Positions 37,393 to 50,521 of a stretch of DNA of 64,000 bases are shown piece after piece. The DNA is from Henckelia pumila (Eukaryota > Streptophyta > Magnoliopsida > Lamiales > Gesneriaceae). The notes beneath the pieces are model-generated. The model did not search any database and had not been told where the DNA came from. It was given only the letters and a program-made list of their open reading frames with translations. The stretch spans positions 85,268,151 to 85,332,150 of the forward strand of contig NC_133120.1 of NCBI RefSeq assembly GCF_033568475.1, written 5' to 3'. Every line of letters starts with the position of its first letter. The first letter of the stretch is position 1. A program made the translations under genes and the position numbers.

Positions 37393-39016
37393 TTACCATT
37401 TACTCATGTGTTTCCTTTTTTCCCATTAAATGTGTATCGCAATCAACTTTAAGAGGGGTTTATTTGCATCCCATCTAGAGCAGGGCTTAGAATACATTAT
37501 TGGAACCAATCATATTAGCGATACAAATCAATCCACCTTGTCGTTACAGTGAGATTTCGCGGAACATCTTTACCAAACTTCTTTTGTTTGTACCCTTTTC
37601 CCAACTACCTTCTACATAGATGTGATAGATAACTTTTAAAAAAAACAAATTTACATTATACATTATAATGATAGTGATATTGATATTGGATTGAGTGTGC
37701 TGCTAGTTTTACGGGAAAATTGCAAGATAGGATGATAGTTATTGGATGGTTGGGAAGACCTTTATAGCTGGAGAATCTAAGGTAAAAAGAGTGAAGGGCA
37801 TAAAGTGGAAAAGGACAGAGTAGAGTGAGCACTGAGCATCTTAGCTTTTGAATAAATTGGATGCTCCTTGTTTGAAACTTTTAAATTCTAAATCTCAACC
37901 AAATTAGGAGTGACCCATTTCAGCAGGCAATCGTGAGAAATGAGCCAAGACTTGATCAATAAGATGCATTCTTGCTCACATATTAAAAAAAAAAAGACGT
38001 GTATAAGCATTAAGCACCATATATTTATACAAAACCATTTACAATTCAAAAATAGAAGAGAAGTAACATCCCAAGGAATGGGTCCAAGATCATCACCATC
38101 CAAGCTACCAGCAGCAAGGAAATCTCTCAGCCTCATCATACTACTCTTCGACCACCACACCTTCTTCAAGCTTGATCGACTTTTCATTTCTGAAGATAGG
38201 AAAACCACCAATTTTTTGGAGAGAAATGTATACTTTTTCGGTCAGCCCATACTACAAGAAAACCCTGTGTTTCATGATTTTGTGGACAATGCCTTCCAAG
38301 ACCTCTCCGGGGAAAATCTTGAAGGTTATGCAGCTGAAGAGGATTGGAAATATGAGATCTCCAAAGTGCCTGCCTAACGATGAAATAACCAAGGTCATTA
38401 GATGCCTTCTTGACAGAAAAGTCATTCATGAGCTGAATTAGAATGACCCTTAGAAGAATCAATCAAACCTCTGGAATAATTTAATTCATGTTAAAACATG
38501 AGACACGAGCAACGAAAGATAATACGAACTAGTATTACTTATAGAGCTGGAAAACACCATAAAACCATAAAATAGTTTGTCCACGGCTAAAAACAAATAT
38601 AAACCAACATATGACAAATAATACTATTTTCATTTATCCTCTCATTGTTATTGTGGGTCTTGACAAACATTATAGAAACCTAAATAATAATATTAACGGT
38701 ATGATAAACAATTTTGTTGATTGTTCTCGAATCTAGACGCTAAAGAAATTTCTAAGAAAGTCGGAGTTACAAAACAAGATATAAATATTAAGTGGCAGAG
38801 ATAAAATAATAATAATAATAATAATGATAGGCAGAGAAAAAATTTGGTGCTGCCCAACTCAAAGATTGTGGATTGATTCCTGTCATTTTTTAGAACCAGG
38901 AAATATGTCTCATGACATATAACATGCTTCGCACAAATGTTACCTTCATGTCCTGGTCTTGAAAAGTCCTTTTTTTTTTTTTTTCCTATCGTGAGATGCC
39001 ACCAGGCTGTTGTGTC
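37393..39016. other. Spacer with an unresolved coding-like tract
   Basis: Mostly non-coding. On the minus strand, 38462-37888 has two adjoining open frames: about 92 codons ending near 38184, then MMRLRDFLAAGSLDGDDLGP in another frame at about 38130. They read somewhat like protein but match no family I recognise, and stop codons separate them. It could be the remnant of a decayed gene or chance. An AAT microsatellite lies near 38806-38826. Confidence 0.3.
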
Positions 39017-41005
39017 TCAAATTTTATCCTCATTTGCTGTAAAACAACAAGAATATATTTTGTGTACTCTCGTAAGATCTGCTGCACTAACAGTATACAA
39101 GTGCCCAGGCAAAGCTAGCGGAATACTGTCACCAATATCCTCGCTAACCTCTTCTACAGCAGCTGCCTCTCTGAGCTTTCCTTCCTTCCATAAACTCTTT
39201 ACCAGCAATTCTTTGGAGGCAGCATCGGTCATAAATCCAGAATTCTTCATGTCCTCAAAAGCCCTCAAAGCAAGAGCAGCTCTTCCACATTTACAATAAG
39301 CACATATGAGAATCTTGAACATGTAAGCATCAGGCTCCAAGTCACTCTGTTGTACCATAACAAAAAGTCGTTGCACTGTTTTCATGTCTCCTTGAAGTGC
39401 ATAATGATGCATCAACCCAGAAAAGGTCTGTAAATCTGTGAAAATCCCGTGCATAATCATCTCCTCAAGTATATCCATGGCTTCAGTGTTCATCTGACAT
39501 TTCATCAATGTCCTCAAGAGAGATGAACAAAGAACCAGCTGACTGTTTTGTGACAAAGGACCACAAATGGTCTCAGCATTGTGAAAAATGCTTAAAGCAG
39601 CATCACCCTTTCTGGAAAACCCGTAGAAATCAATAACTAGTCTAATTGTGCTGACCGACAATCTCATATCCTCTTTTTTTATCTTAAACAAGAGTTGATC
39701 CACCAACTGGACGCATCCTTCGCGAGCCAACTTTGTAATCATCCTCGATATCGTATAAACATCATGAACATATCCAGGCTGATGAGTAACCCAACAGAAG
39801 AACAACCATGCTGTTTCAGGTGAATTAAAATTTCTGATTAACTTGCAGACTAATCGATTAGTCCACACAAAGTTAGCATCTTGCAATGCAGATACCTCAT
39901 CAGGGCCCCATTGCTGCAAGGCACCTGCCAAAGCAGCTGGGTCCAACCATGGTTTCAAGTGAAACTCAGCCACGTCGTCCTGATTAACACTACCAGAACC
40001 CTCATCCTCATCATCAATATCATCCTCGTGACTAATTACTGAATAACCTATACTTTTAATCCTCTGATCTGGCATCATTTCCAGAAGTAATTCCTCCTTG
40101 TCATCAACAAAACCAAACTCCTTAATTTTCTGCAAAGACAATCGCATTGCTCGGCCAGGCAATATACCATCAGCTTGCATCTCATGAAGCAAAATCTTGG
40201 CAGTTTCTAACTGGTCAGTGTGAGCGAAAGCGTCCACTAAAGTAGAATACTGCTTTAAAGTACGCTTGATTCTTATCAGCGGCAGCATCTGAAAAATCTC
40301 AAGTGCTGAATCCAAATATCCGGACCTAACAAGGTGCTCTATAATAACCGTATATGTTCTGCAATTAGGAAGTGCCCCTTCCTCAATCATTCTAGACAAC
40401 AGCTTCACAGCGTCAGAATCCAAACCCTTCTCAACAAAAAGCTTCATTACAAGATTATATGACTCAGTACAAGGATGCTTATCTAAGGTGACTCTCCACT
40501 TCTCCCAAACATTGATAACCTCGTCAAGATCACCTGCAGCCGCATACCATCTCATGCGATCCATGAAACTGACGGGAAACACATTAACGAACTTTCCTGA
40601 ATTCATAGCATCAACCAATGCTCGAAGTTTACCTGTTTGGCCAGATTTTGCAAGAATCTTGGCCAATGCATGAAGGGTATGTTTCGTATGGGTGAAATGT
40701 GGAACTTTTCTAAGAGCCTCAATCAAAGACAGTGCAGACTCTGGCGAGGGAGCAGAACGGAGAGCATTGGCTACCACAAAAGAACCCACTCCAGGACAGC
40801 TTAAAAGGTTCACAAGAGAGCTGTCAGGTGAGTTTGAACGAAGACACAGCCTTATCGAATCAATTACCTTGGCCCTTTGGAGGTACAAATCTACCTTGTT
40901 CACATCCCGGGTAGTTCCAGAAAAATGGCATGCTTGCAAGGAAAATTTCTTGACAAATCTATTTATAATGTACAGGCTGTTAAAATTCATAACAGAGGTA
41001 ACCAA
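39017..41005 (-). CDS. P-class pentatricopeptide repeat protein, 662 aa
   Basis: RNA-binding helical-repeat protein, probably organellar. The N-terminus (MNFNSLYIINRFVKKFSLQA) is basic and amphipathic like a mitochondrial presequence; this is inference. PPR motifs are visible as about 35-residue units, for example ESYNLVMKLFVEKGLDSDAV, CRTYTVIIEHLVRSGYLDSA, QTFSGLMHHYALQGDMKTVQ and YMFKILICAYCKCGRAALAL. Two repeat blocks are separated by an acidic linker (HEDDIDDEDEGSG) near residues 325-345 and a WLDPAALAGALQQW segment. No E, DYW or SMR domain. Single uninterrupted exon, as usual for PPR genes. The individual RNA target cannot be inferred. Confidence 0.93.
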   Translation of the reverse strand: MVTSVMNFNSLYIINRFVKKFSLQACHFSGTTRDVNKVDLYLQRAKVIDSIRLCLRSNSPDSSLVNLLSCPGVGSFVVANALRSAPSPESALSLIEALRKVPHFTHTKHTLHALAKILAKSGQTGKLRALVDAMNSGKFVNVFPVSFMDRMRWYAAAGDLDEVINVWEKWRVTLDKHPCTESYNLVMKLFVEKGLDSDAVKLLSRMIEEGALPNCRTYTVIIEHLVRSGYLDSALEIFQMLPLIRIKRTLKQYSTLVDAFAHTDQLETAKILLHEMQADGILPGRAMRLSLQKIKEFGFVDDKEELLLEMMPDQRIKSIGYSVISHEDDIDDEDEGSGSVNQDDVAEFHLKPWLDPAALAGALQQWGPDEVSALQDANFVWTNRLVCKLIRNFNSPETAWLFFCWVTHQPGYVHDVYTISRMITKLAREGCVQLVDQLLFKIKKEDMRLSVSTIRLVIDFYGFSRKGDAALSIFHNAETICGPLSQNSQLVLCSSLLRTLMKCQMNTEAMDILEEMIMHGIFTDLQTFSGLMHHYALQGDMKTVQRLFVMVQQSDLEPDAYMFKILICAYCKCGRAALALRAFEDMKNSGFMTDAASKELLVKSLWKEGKLREAAAVEEVSEDIGDSIPLALPGHLYTVSAADLTRVHKIYSCCFTANEDKI

Positions 41006-42969
41006 CTCAGGAGCAAGCTAACAGTTTTTCCTTCTCCTCTCCCTGAAAAAACAAAGAAAATAGATATTTACTGTGCCAGAGGAAATAAGAAAACTGAGCA
41101 AAAGTCATATTAAAGCTTTTTTAAATAGCAAAAAATAACAAAACACGAAAGAAATAGAAAAAATGGAGAATATAAAATAATAATAACTATTATTACTATA
41201 AAGACATATAAAGATGAAAAGATGAAGCCAAATCAAGTTAATATAGACCGGGGGAAAATGACATAAATAAAGATTCAATCTTGCTCGATTTCTGAAGCAA
41301 TCACACAAAGGCAGCAGAAATTCATTTGTATTAACTGATGAAAACAAATTTTAGCACAACAAAACTGGAAATAGATACCAATACATGAAAATTTAAGACA
41401 GACCCAAAGATTTGATGCAACAAACTGGTTAAAGAAAGAAGGCATCTAACATCTTTGCAAGTCTCCTCTTTAAACCCTCGAAAAACCTGATGCTGCGTTG
41501 CGATTTTTTGACGTCTGCAAACCGCAAACCGCAAACCGCAAACAAAGATGGTATTGGTGGCTCTGTCTTTATTCCGAAAATGCCAATTTGTACCACTCTC
41601 ACAGAAGTAGTTCTCAGAAATTATCTTTGGGGCAAATTGAAAAGTAAGATTTCTGTTGTTTCTTTCTGTATCTCATTTCGACTTTAAAAAAAAAACCTGT
41701 GTTTGAGAGAACAAAGTAATAAAAAGGTACTTTCCGAAATTGGTTTGAGAGAACAAAGTAATAAAAATGCATCTAATTATTTTTTTTTTGGATTTCAAAA
41801 AAAAAAAATGGTTTCAACAAAGTAATAAAAAGGCACTTTCCGAAATTGAAAAAAACAAATAATTGTTTGAGAGACATTTTATTTTTACTGATGGATGATA
41901 TTTTATTTTTCTCTAAGCATGTTAATTTTTAAAACAACATTATTATATTATTTAAAATTAAAATGGGCAAATATATATATATATTAAAATATATAGAATC
42001 TGAATAAATTAAAAAAACTACATTTACATAAATGATGATGATGAATAATGATATAGATCATCATCCTTTAAAACAAAACTAAATACATCGTCATCTAATC
42101 TTTTCGTATTATTTAAACTAGTGTTCGGACACACGTGTTGCGTGCTTTTATAATATTTTTTAAATTCATGTTATATTAAAAAAAAAATCATTTAGTCATT
42201 TTAAAAAATAATAATTTCTTTCAACAAAATTTAGACGGTTTACTTGTAATCCATTGACGCTCGTTTTATCCTTCAGTTTTTTTCCTTGCTGCAATCATGA
42301 ACCGAAAAATATTTTGTTTCAAACAAATTTAGTTAAATAAATAAATAAAACGAAAAGACATAGATAAACACCATTGAAAACGGTTGAAGAGTAAGTGGGT
42401 TAAGTTCGAAAAAGGTTGGAGAAGTTGAGAGTACTCAATGTGATAGCAGTTGTAAAAATTTCAAATTTATTTTTGACATACTAACATACTAATTTAGGAG
42501 GCCCTCAAGCTTAATAGAATAGAATTAATAGAAATAATAAAAAGATTAAATAGCAAAAAGTCGAAATGTCAATAGAGCGCAATAACGAATGCAAACACAG
42601 CCAAAAATTAGGAATCCTCCTGGAAAGACAGGAATTAAAAATGTAAAAGAATATGCAAAGAGATTATCGAATATTTTCTTAGACAGAAAAAAAATATTGA
42701 ATTCAAAATCTTTTTCCACAATATCCGAGACCAGTTTTCCACTGAAAGAGAGGGGGGGAGGGGTAGTATTAAAAATGTGAAAGCAGATGTAGAAGTCACA
42801 ATTCTCAACTAACACTCGAGTAGCATCAATAAAACACTGAAGAGAGACATAAATTCAGAACAAGTCATATCTCCCTCCACTGCATTGAGATTAGAATAAT
42901 CAATTGAGAGGATGAGTAGGAAGAGTTGGCCCTGACATGACGTCTTCTTGATTTGAGGGCAGAAATCTT
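41006..42969. other. Spacer between PPR and RPS15 genes
   Basis: No gene supported. CAAACCG repeats occur near 41518-41542. A block AACAAAGTAATAAAAAGGYA followed by CTTTCCGAAATTG appears twice (41709-41743 and 41817-41849), with a related partial copy at 41751-41770. A CTAG followed by GTTCGGACACACGTGTTGCG at 42118-42142 looks like the 3' end of a minus-strand Helitron; its other end was not found. Confidence 0.4.
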
Positions 42970-44418
<1,449 letters not shown>

Positions 44419-44477
44419 GATTGCTGCCGGAATCCGTGTGCTGCGGTTGAATTGAGAGGAAGCACTGCTGTACGCCG

Positions 44478-44587
44478 CTAGGGTTTAGGAAGCAGGAGTG
44501 GGGGTGAAAATGAATGGGTTGAAATGGATTAGTAGAGGGCGTTGTCTGTTGGTCCTGAGCCCAAAACGAAGAGGGCTAGAGGGCCCA
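44478..44587 (-). promoter_or_regulatory. RPS15 promoter: telo-box and site II motifs
   Basis: CTAGGGTTTAG at 44478-44488 is a telo-box (AAACCCTAG on the coding strand) in the 5' UTR or core promoter. Site II hexamers lie just upstream at 44558-44563 (AGCCCA) and 44582-44587 (GGCCCA). Same architecture as RPS15A but without amplification. Confidence 0.6.
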
Positions 44588-44599
44588 ATGTTTTGTCTC

Positions 44600-45894
44600 A
44601 CGTCCAATTAAGTCCCAATCAAATATTGGCTTGCGGGAAATATTTGACATTTTCTTTTTTGACAAGAAAAATATTTGACATTTTCTTTTAGAAGGAGCAT
44701 GCCCGGAACCTTTAGTTCTAAATTTGAGGCAAATGCCTCGGGCACCAAAATTTTAAAAAATTACTAGTATAATATATATATATAATTAATTCATAATTTC
44801 ATCCCATGAATAATAATTAATGGATTATAATATGTGATGAAGTCTTGAAATTCAACTGTTCATTTATCTTTTTATCTCTCATAAATATTTAGCAAAAATC
44901 GATAATCAATCCGAAATATTTATCTAGCGTTCTTGCTAAAAACCAAATCCCCACGATTCTATGATAATCAAGCTCGTTATCACCCGATCTCTATTTATCG
45001 ATTATTTCAGGATATTTTTCAACATTTTACTGCATAATTTTTGTGATTCATCAAAAGTTATATTTATCGAAAGAGGGTTTTTTAAGTTGAAGTTGTGTGA
45101 AACTCATCTCCGATCAACTATGTTATATGAAAGATAAATGATTTGGTTATGCATTAATCAAGAAAAGAAGTGTTTGATAACACTTACTAAGCAAAATTAA
45201 TCAATATTTTCGCTTCCAAAACTAAGAGACGATCAATATTCAAGTGAATATGTACTGGTTCAAAACATGAATTTCACATTATATTTGGATGATTTTGGTT
45301 TTATTAGTATTGTTTATGAAATATTTTTATCTATTTTTAATTTTATAGTAATGTTATTTATACTATCATATTTATCAATAACAAATGTGAATGTTAAGTT
45401 TGAAGGGCACCAATTTTTTTATGATCGCCTCAGGCATCAAAAAACTCAGATCCGGCACTGCGAAGGAGGATTTTTTTTTTCTTTTTTTTGCGTTTAACCT
45501 CATGTACTTTGTAATATATATAAGCATAATTATGTCTTTAAGCGCAATAATTTTTTATAATAATGTTTGGTTGCGTTTGGATTTGAGGGAAAACTATTGT
45601 TTATTAAAAACGTCAAAAAAAAAACTATTGTTTATTAAAATTCACATAATTTTTCTGGATTATGAGTGGTCTAAGACTCTAAAGTTTATTAATTAACTGA
45701 CTAGATTATAAATAATCTCATTTGTAGTTAAATTTGGATAAAATAAAGATGGTTTTATATGTTAGCGAATTTATTATAGCAGAGCTTTTTAATACATGAA
45801 AATTATTGGTTGTGTATTTCGCAAGCCAAAAATTATCCATGATAGGTATGTATTATTCGAGCATACATAAATCAAAATATTGTTAAGTTTATTT
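44600..45894. other. AT-rich spacer
   Basis: No gene seen. Two related short tracts, GGCAAATGCCTCGGGCACC (44728-44746) and GGGCACCAATTTTTTTATGA with CGCCTCAGGCATC (45405-45438), may be the ends of one old element. Confidence 0.4.
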
Positions 45895-45909
45895 TATCAA
45901 TTGATTTTT

Positions 45910-46163
45910 TTTAAAATGGTTGATCCGAAGGGGACCCCATCCCACATGAGTCAGAGGCCCATTGGCTCATGCGAGGGTTAAATCGAGGGATGTGTACGAG
46001 TAGGCAGGAACCTGAGGGAGGGAACAACATGGTCCAACCCCCAGAGCATATCCCAAATATTTCAATGAGGAATATGCTCCACAAGAGGATCGAACCCGCA
46101 ACGCTGGGGAATTTCTTCCCACGTCACCTCATGCCTTACCAACTCGCCTATGCCCCTGTTGGC
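45910..46163 (-). mobile_element. tRNA-derived SINE with 15-bp target duplication
   Basis: On the minus strand the head has RNA polymerase III boxes: an A-box-like TAGGCGAGTTGGTAAG (complement at 46135-46150) and a B-box GGTTCGATCC (complement at 46087-46096), about 40 bases apart as in tRNA genes. It ends in an A-rich tail at the low-coordinate side. TATCAATTGATTTTT is directly repeated at 45895-45909 and 46164-46178. Body length is about 254 bp. There is no coding capacity; it would be moved by LINE machinery. Confidence 0.82.
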
Positions 46164-46712
46164 TATCAATTGATTTTTGTTGTAAGGAAATGTGGCAACA
46201 CAACACCATTGACAATATTTATTCAACTAGAATCGGTCAAATTGGTTAAAATTTATCATTATTAATTAATTTTATAATTCTCAAACGCTTTCCTCGTTTA
46301 TTTACAATATGTATGCCCAATATATTCAAAAATTCCGTGTCTTTGAATTGGACTGAAGACTAATATATATCAAAGCTTTGATTTCAATGCGCGAGTGAGC
46401 CTGAAGCACCAATATATGTTTCTTGATCATATTTATATGCAAGGTCAGGCATGACGATCATATCAACCAACTATTAATTAGCATGACGTCAGCATCCAAA
46501 TTGTAAATTTAATATATTCTATATATATATGTGTGGATTATAAACATAATTTTACGCTATTATCGATTAATCGGGTTGCAATTTCAGTAAATAAAGTTAT
46601 GATTTATGGTATAAACATGAATCGATAATACATAGATAGATAAATATTAGATTAATAAGCCCCACAAAAGCACTAAAAATTGGTAACGCGTAGCTAATTG
46701 TTCAAGTGACGA

Positions 46713-46776
46713 AGTCAACCATCGAGAATTTAAAAAACTGATTCAACAAAAAAGTATTGAACCTCGGGTATATATA
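46713..46776 (+). promoter_or_regulatory. W-box and TATA box of the first peptide gene
   Basis: A W-box core (AGTCAA, complement TTGACT) lies at 46713-46718 and a TATATAAT box at 46769-46776, about 100 bp before the ATG. Confidence 0.45.
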
Positions 46777-46872
46777 ATTATACCCACCAAACCAACAACT
46801 CACATAATACTAATTCTTGCTCCAAGAAACACAGCAAAACTAATTAAAGTTGATAAAAAATTCACAGGAAAT

Positions 46873-47187
46873 ATGGTTTCATTCCAAACAAAAATATTCG
46901 TAATCCTTCACATGATATTATTCATTTCAGCTACAATATCTTTACACCAAGTGGATGCAGCTGGGAGACCTTTGGGCATGGGAGAAAGGCTAAGGAAACA
47001 AGTTACCTTACTCGCGGCTCTTCCACGAGGTCCGGTGCCACCATCAGCAGGTTCTCCGTGCACCTACGTCCCTGGCCAGGGAAGCGGCGGCAGTTGCCCT
47101 CTGAATGAAAAACACTTTGCTGGCGGTCGCGCCTCCCGTGCGCGGTCAGCTTGGGCTTCCTTAAATCTTGGGTCGAGATCTTCTTGA
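46873..47187 (+). CDS. CTNIP/SCREW-like secreted signalling peptide precursor, 104 aa
   Basis: Single-exon small secreted protein. Hydrophobic signal peptide at about residues 6-29 (cleavage likely near VDAAG). A variable basic spacer is followed by a compact C-terminal core: RGPVPPS, then CTYVPG with Cys63, a Gly-rich spacer, Cys75 in CPL, and FAGG at 82-85. The core is shared with the gene at 51864-52145. The layout (signal peptide, variable middle, conserved C-terminal core with two cysteines around CTxxP) matches what I know of the CTNIP/SCREW phytocytokines perceived by the receptor kinase HSL3/NUT. Here the pentapeptide is CTYVP rather than CTNIP. Basic Ser/Arg-rich residues continue beyond the core. 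Family call from memory. Confidence 0.7.
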   Translation: MVSFQTKIFVILHMILFISATISLHQVDAAGRPLGMGERLRKQVTLLAALPRGPVPPSAGSPCTYVPGQGSGGSCPLNEKHFAGGRASRARSAWASLNLGSRSS

Positions 47188-48967
47188 ATTTAACAAATGG
47201 TGATAACAAAAAGATCATTCATGAGTTTTTTGGAGTGTAATTATTTAATTTGTTGTTGCATATATACCTTTATAAGTTATACGGTCGTGTTTTGAAGGGT
47301 GACAATTAGCTTCATTTTTGTTTTGATTTCTCTTTTAATATTTAATTTGTTCATTTGTATTTAGTTTCTGCATGCAACCAACAACTTTTGGTTGCTAATT
47401 ATAAAGAGATATTTGTTGAACTTTTGAAGAGCGATCAAAATGTTGATGTTCGTGAAGTAATAAAATTCTACATGTAAACAATCTAGCTATTACGTATACA
47501 TATATTTTGTTTTAGTAAATTGTATTGCATATGCCGTTTGTTGTTGGGAGCTAGATATTTAATTGATTAATTGATTTTCTTTAATTCCCAGTAATACAAA
47601 GAAATATGCAACGAACCAAGTTAACCAACAAATTAGTTAAACGAGGTTTCCAATAATATCTATTGATGATCATGTGATTCATGTTGCTCTGGTGCCATCA
47701 TCCGGCCACGGGCACCGAAAACCCGCGCATTAATGTCGGTGCATATCTCTGGCTGGCTACGTGAATTGCGCGCCACAGACGATCGAGTCAAATAATTAAG
47801 AGAGAAAATACACCCGGCCAGAACTTAAAATTTTTAAAATATAAGAGGACAAAATTACGTTTGAATTTTGATTAAGGGTGGGAATAAATACTAAATTTTC
47901 GATATACTGATATTACCGTACGAAAAGTTCCGAATTTATCGACTTCTTGTGTATCAAAGATTTCGGTACGGTATGACATTGAATTTTTTGGTACGATAAC
48001 GGTATGAAATTTTTAAATTTTGATATATACAATATATTAAAATTCAAAAATATATAATATTTTTAAACAATAGATTTATAAAATTTTTAAAATTTTCGGT
48101 ATGAAACGTTATATACTGATATCGACGTATCGTACAAGAATCTCGGTATACCATAAAATTTATGTACGTATACATAAATTTCAGTACAATTATAAAATTT
48201 TCTTATACTATAATTTTCAATATAATATATAGTATATGCATGGCTTTAGGTACAATACGGTACAATTAATTACTCCTAGTTTTACTTTTCTTTGGTATGC
48301 TGCATCTATTATATTGCTATAATATAAGAAATTAAAATGAGGAGGTCTCTTGTTACGTTGTAGACTCATGGTAAGATTAAAATATATCCTTGAAAATTAT
48401 CCAAACATGATAATCAAATTGGTTAATACTTGTTTCGGCTATAAATTTTTGTATATCGATGTTATCTTCCTTCAATTAGTATCATGCATCCAACGGTTCG
48501 TATTTTTACACATAGGCGTAATTAATTATATATTGTTGACGTGACAAATAATGAGACATTAGATCTATCATTGGGGTATTACCCATATGCTAGGTTGAAA
48601 TCTACCCTAGAACGGATTGAATCATCTATATATACTTATGCAAACAAAAAATTATGTTATATTGCTACTCTGTCTATTTTTAGTTTTGAATTCAGATGAT
48701 TAATATTTTATATAAATATACATAGAACGTGACACGTTCTTATTATAACATAGAGCAAGTCTTCATGTAGGTTTTGAAAAGTTTAAGAACTCCGTTATGA
48801 TACAACCAGATCAATCATTTATAGTATATATATATATATATATATATATAAGTTTTGCTATGCTGCTCATCAATCGTGCCAATCTTTGTGCCCACCATGT
48901 GCAATTGTTGAGTGTTTTATACATGGTGGGCACAAAGGTTGGCACGATTGGTGGGCAGCATAGACAA

Positions 48968-49015
<48 letters not shown>

Positions 49016-49937
49016 AAAATATATTCCTTGTGGAGCAAATTATGTTGCAGTTGGCGGTCAAGAATGGAGTTTGAATGGTTCCTCGTTCATATTTAGCGTT
49101 AATTCTTGCGGGTCAAGTCCTTGTGATTTCGTCGTAGGAAAGTACAGTGGGTGGTCAAAGTCAAACGTTAATGTTAATCCCCTGATCCATCGTCATTTAT
49201 AGTTTTTACATTGTCTTTTAATATTCTTGTGCCAATTTTTGATATTTTTTAATATATATTTCCTAACTAATTTCGATTTATATTGCTTGGCGCAAGCAAA
49301 CGACAAATCTCTGCTTACACAAGTTCATGTCTTATATAAAATTTAATTTCGATAACCATTTATTCACTTTAATTAAATTTTATGTATATAGAAAAGTTTT
49401 CTTTTATTTCCCCGTTACGATATATATGATAATTATCTCGCCTCTAAAGTCCACATATATACCAGATCCATTAAATCCTTGTCTTTAACTTTAATTGACT
49501 CCTTTGTGTTAATATATTTTTTTTTATCATTTACTGAAAATTATTACAAGCTGTATTAATTTTGATTTTGTAAACGAGATATTTGGATTAATAATTTATA
49601 TTTAATGTATAGTTTATTAGCTTTACATATGAAAATCAAACTAAAAGTCATATCATAATATACAAAAAGCCTAGCTCGTATAAAATACATGTTTATTATA
49701 TGTTGATCCACTGATTTATTTAAGGTTTATCGTATGTACTTTATCTAGCATAGACCCGGGAGCGGTGCGCCGGTGACCGTGTAACACGTGTATCATACCA
49801 AATAATTCATATGAATTTTTTAATATATTATATTGTGATGTTTCGTCAAATTACAGTCACATTATATATAATATAATATAATTAATATCTCTGAAATTTA
49901 AATTCCTTGTTGCTTCCTAAGTACCAAACATCGCCTA
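47188..49937. other. Long gene-free region after the first peptide gene
   Basis: 3' UTR of the peptide gene, then AT-rich DNA. 47878-48265 carries GGTACGGTATGAC and CGGTACAATT-like tracts around an AT core and may be an old hAT-like repeat (weak). 48825-49012 holds a hairpin element in an AT microsatellite. No supportable ORF. Confidence 0.45.
48850..48971. mobile_element. Near-perfect inverted repeat inside an AT microsatellite
   Basis: Arms at about 48858-48900 and 48921-48963 (43 bases each) differ at three positions, and as RNA those three would be G-U pairs. They enclose a 20-base loop. The outer ends AGTT...CTATG and CATAG...AACT are also inverted. TA/AT runs flank both sides (48827-48850 and 48971-49012), consistent with insertion at TA, as Stowaway/mariner MITEs do. 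The fold could also act as a small-RNA precursor. Confidence 0.75.
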
Positions 49938-49945
49938 CGAGGGAC

Positions 49946-50513
49946 TAGGGGTGGGCGTTTGGGGTCGAGTATTCGACCGATCGGGTTGGTTACTTTTTAA
50001 AAAAATTGGGTTTGGGTTTGCGATTTTCGGGTTGGTGTCGGGTAGTATAATTACTACCCGATCGGATTTGGGTACCCGACAAAACTCGACAATTTTTTTT
50101 GAAAATTCAATATATATTTGTATGTATTATCCAAACACATATCATTTTTATTTTAATTCTATTGCTCTCAACTAAAATGGTCATTCGGTTTTCTTGGATT
50201 GGGTATACATACATCACTTGAGAAATAATGATTATTTTTTCATAAATTTTGATTATTTAATTTTTTGATAGAGTTGAGAATTTTTTTTTCAAAACTTGTG
50301 AAAAATAAATAAATATCTAAGGTTAGAAGTAGCTCACAACCACAAATATATGGATTGCTTTTAATTTTTACATTCATCGAATTTGCAAAAAAAAAAAAAA
50401 ATTGTACGCACAGTCGGGTACCCGATTTTTTCGGATCAGGTTCGGATATTCAAAATGACTACTCGACATCTCGGATACCCGACCCGACGAAACCCAACCC
50501 GCGCCCACCCCTG
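49946..50513. mobile_element. hAT-type MITE with 8-bp target duplication
   Basis: CGAGGGAC is duplicated at 49938-49945 and 50514-50521. Termini are inverted: TAGGGGTGGGCG at the left and CGCCCACCCCTG at the right. Arms are rich in GGGT(A/T)CCCGAC-type tracts around an AT core. 568 bp, no transposase. Confidence 0.88.
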
Positions 50514-50521
50514 CGAGGGAC

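Noticed and set aside
39017-41005. Several plus-strand ORFs of 60-120 codons within the PPR gene
   Set aside because: Antisense shadows of a 662-codon gene with clear PPR motifs.
45910-46163. True tRNA gene
   Set aside because: A- and B-boxes are present but no cloverleaf or anticodon arm can be drawn, and the unit is a 254-bp insertion with target duplication and A-rich tail, so it is a SINE.
47003-47218. Minus-strand ORF over the first peptide gene
   Set aside because: Antisense shadow of a GC-rich coding segment.
48797-49096. 99-codon ORF rich in IY repeats
   Set aside because: Translation of the AT microsatellite and hairpin.
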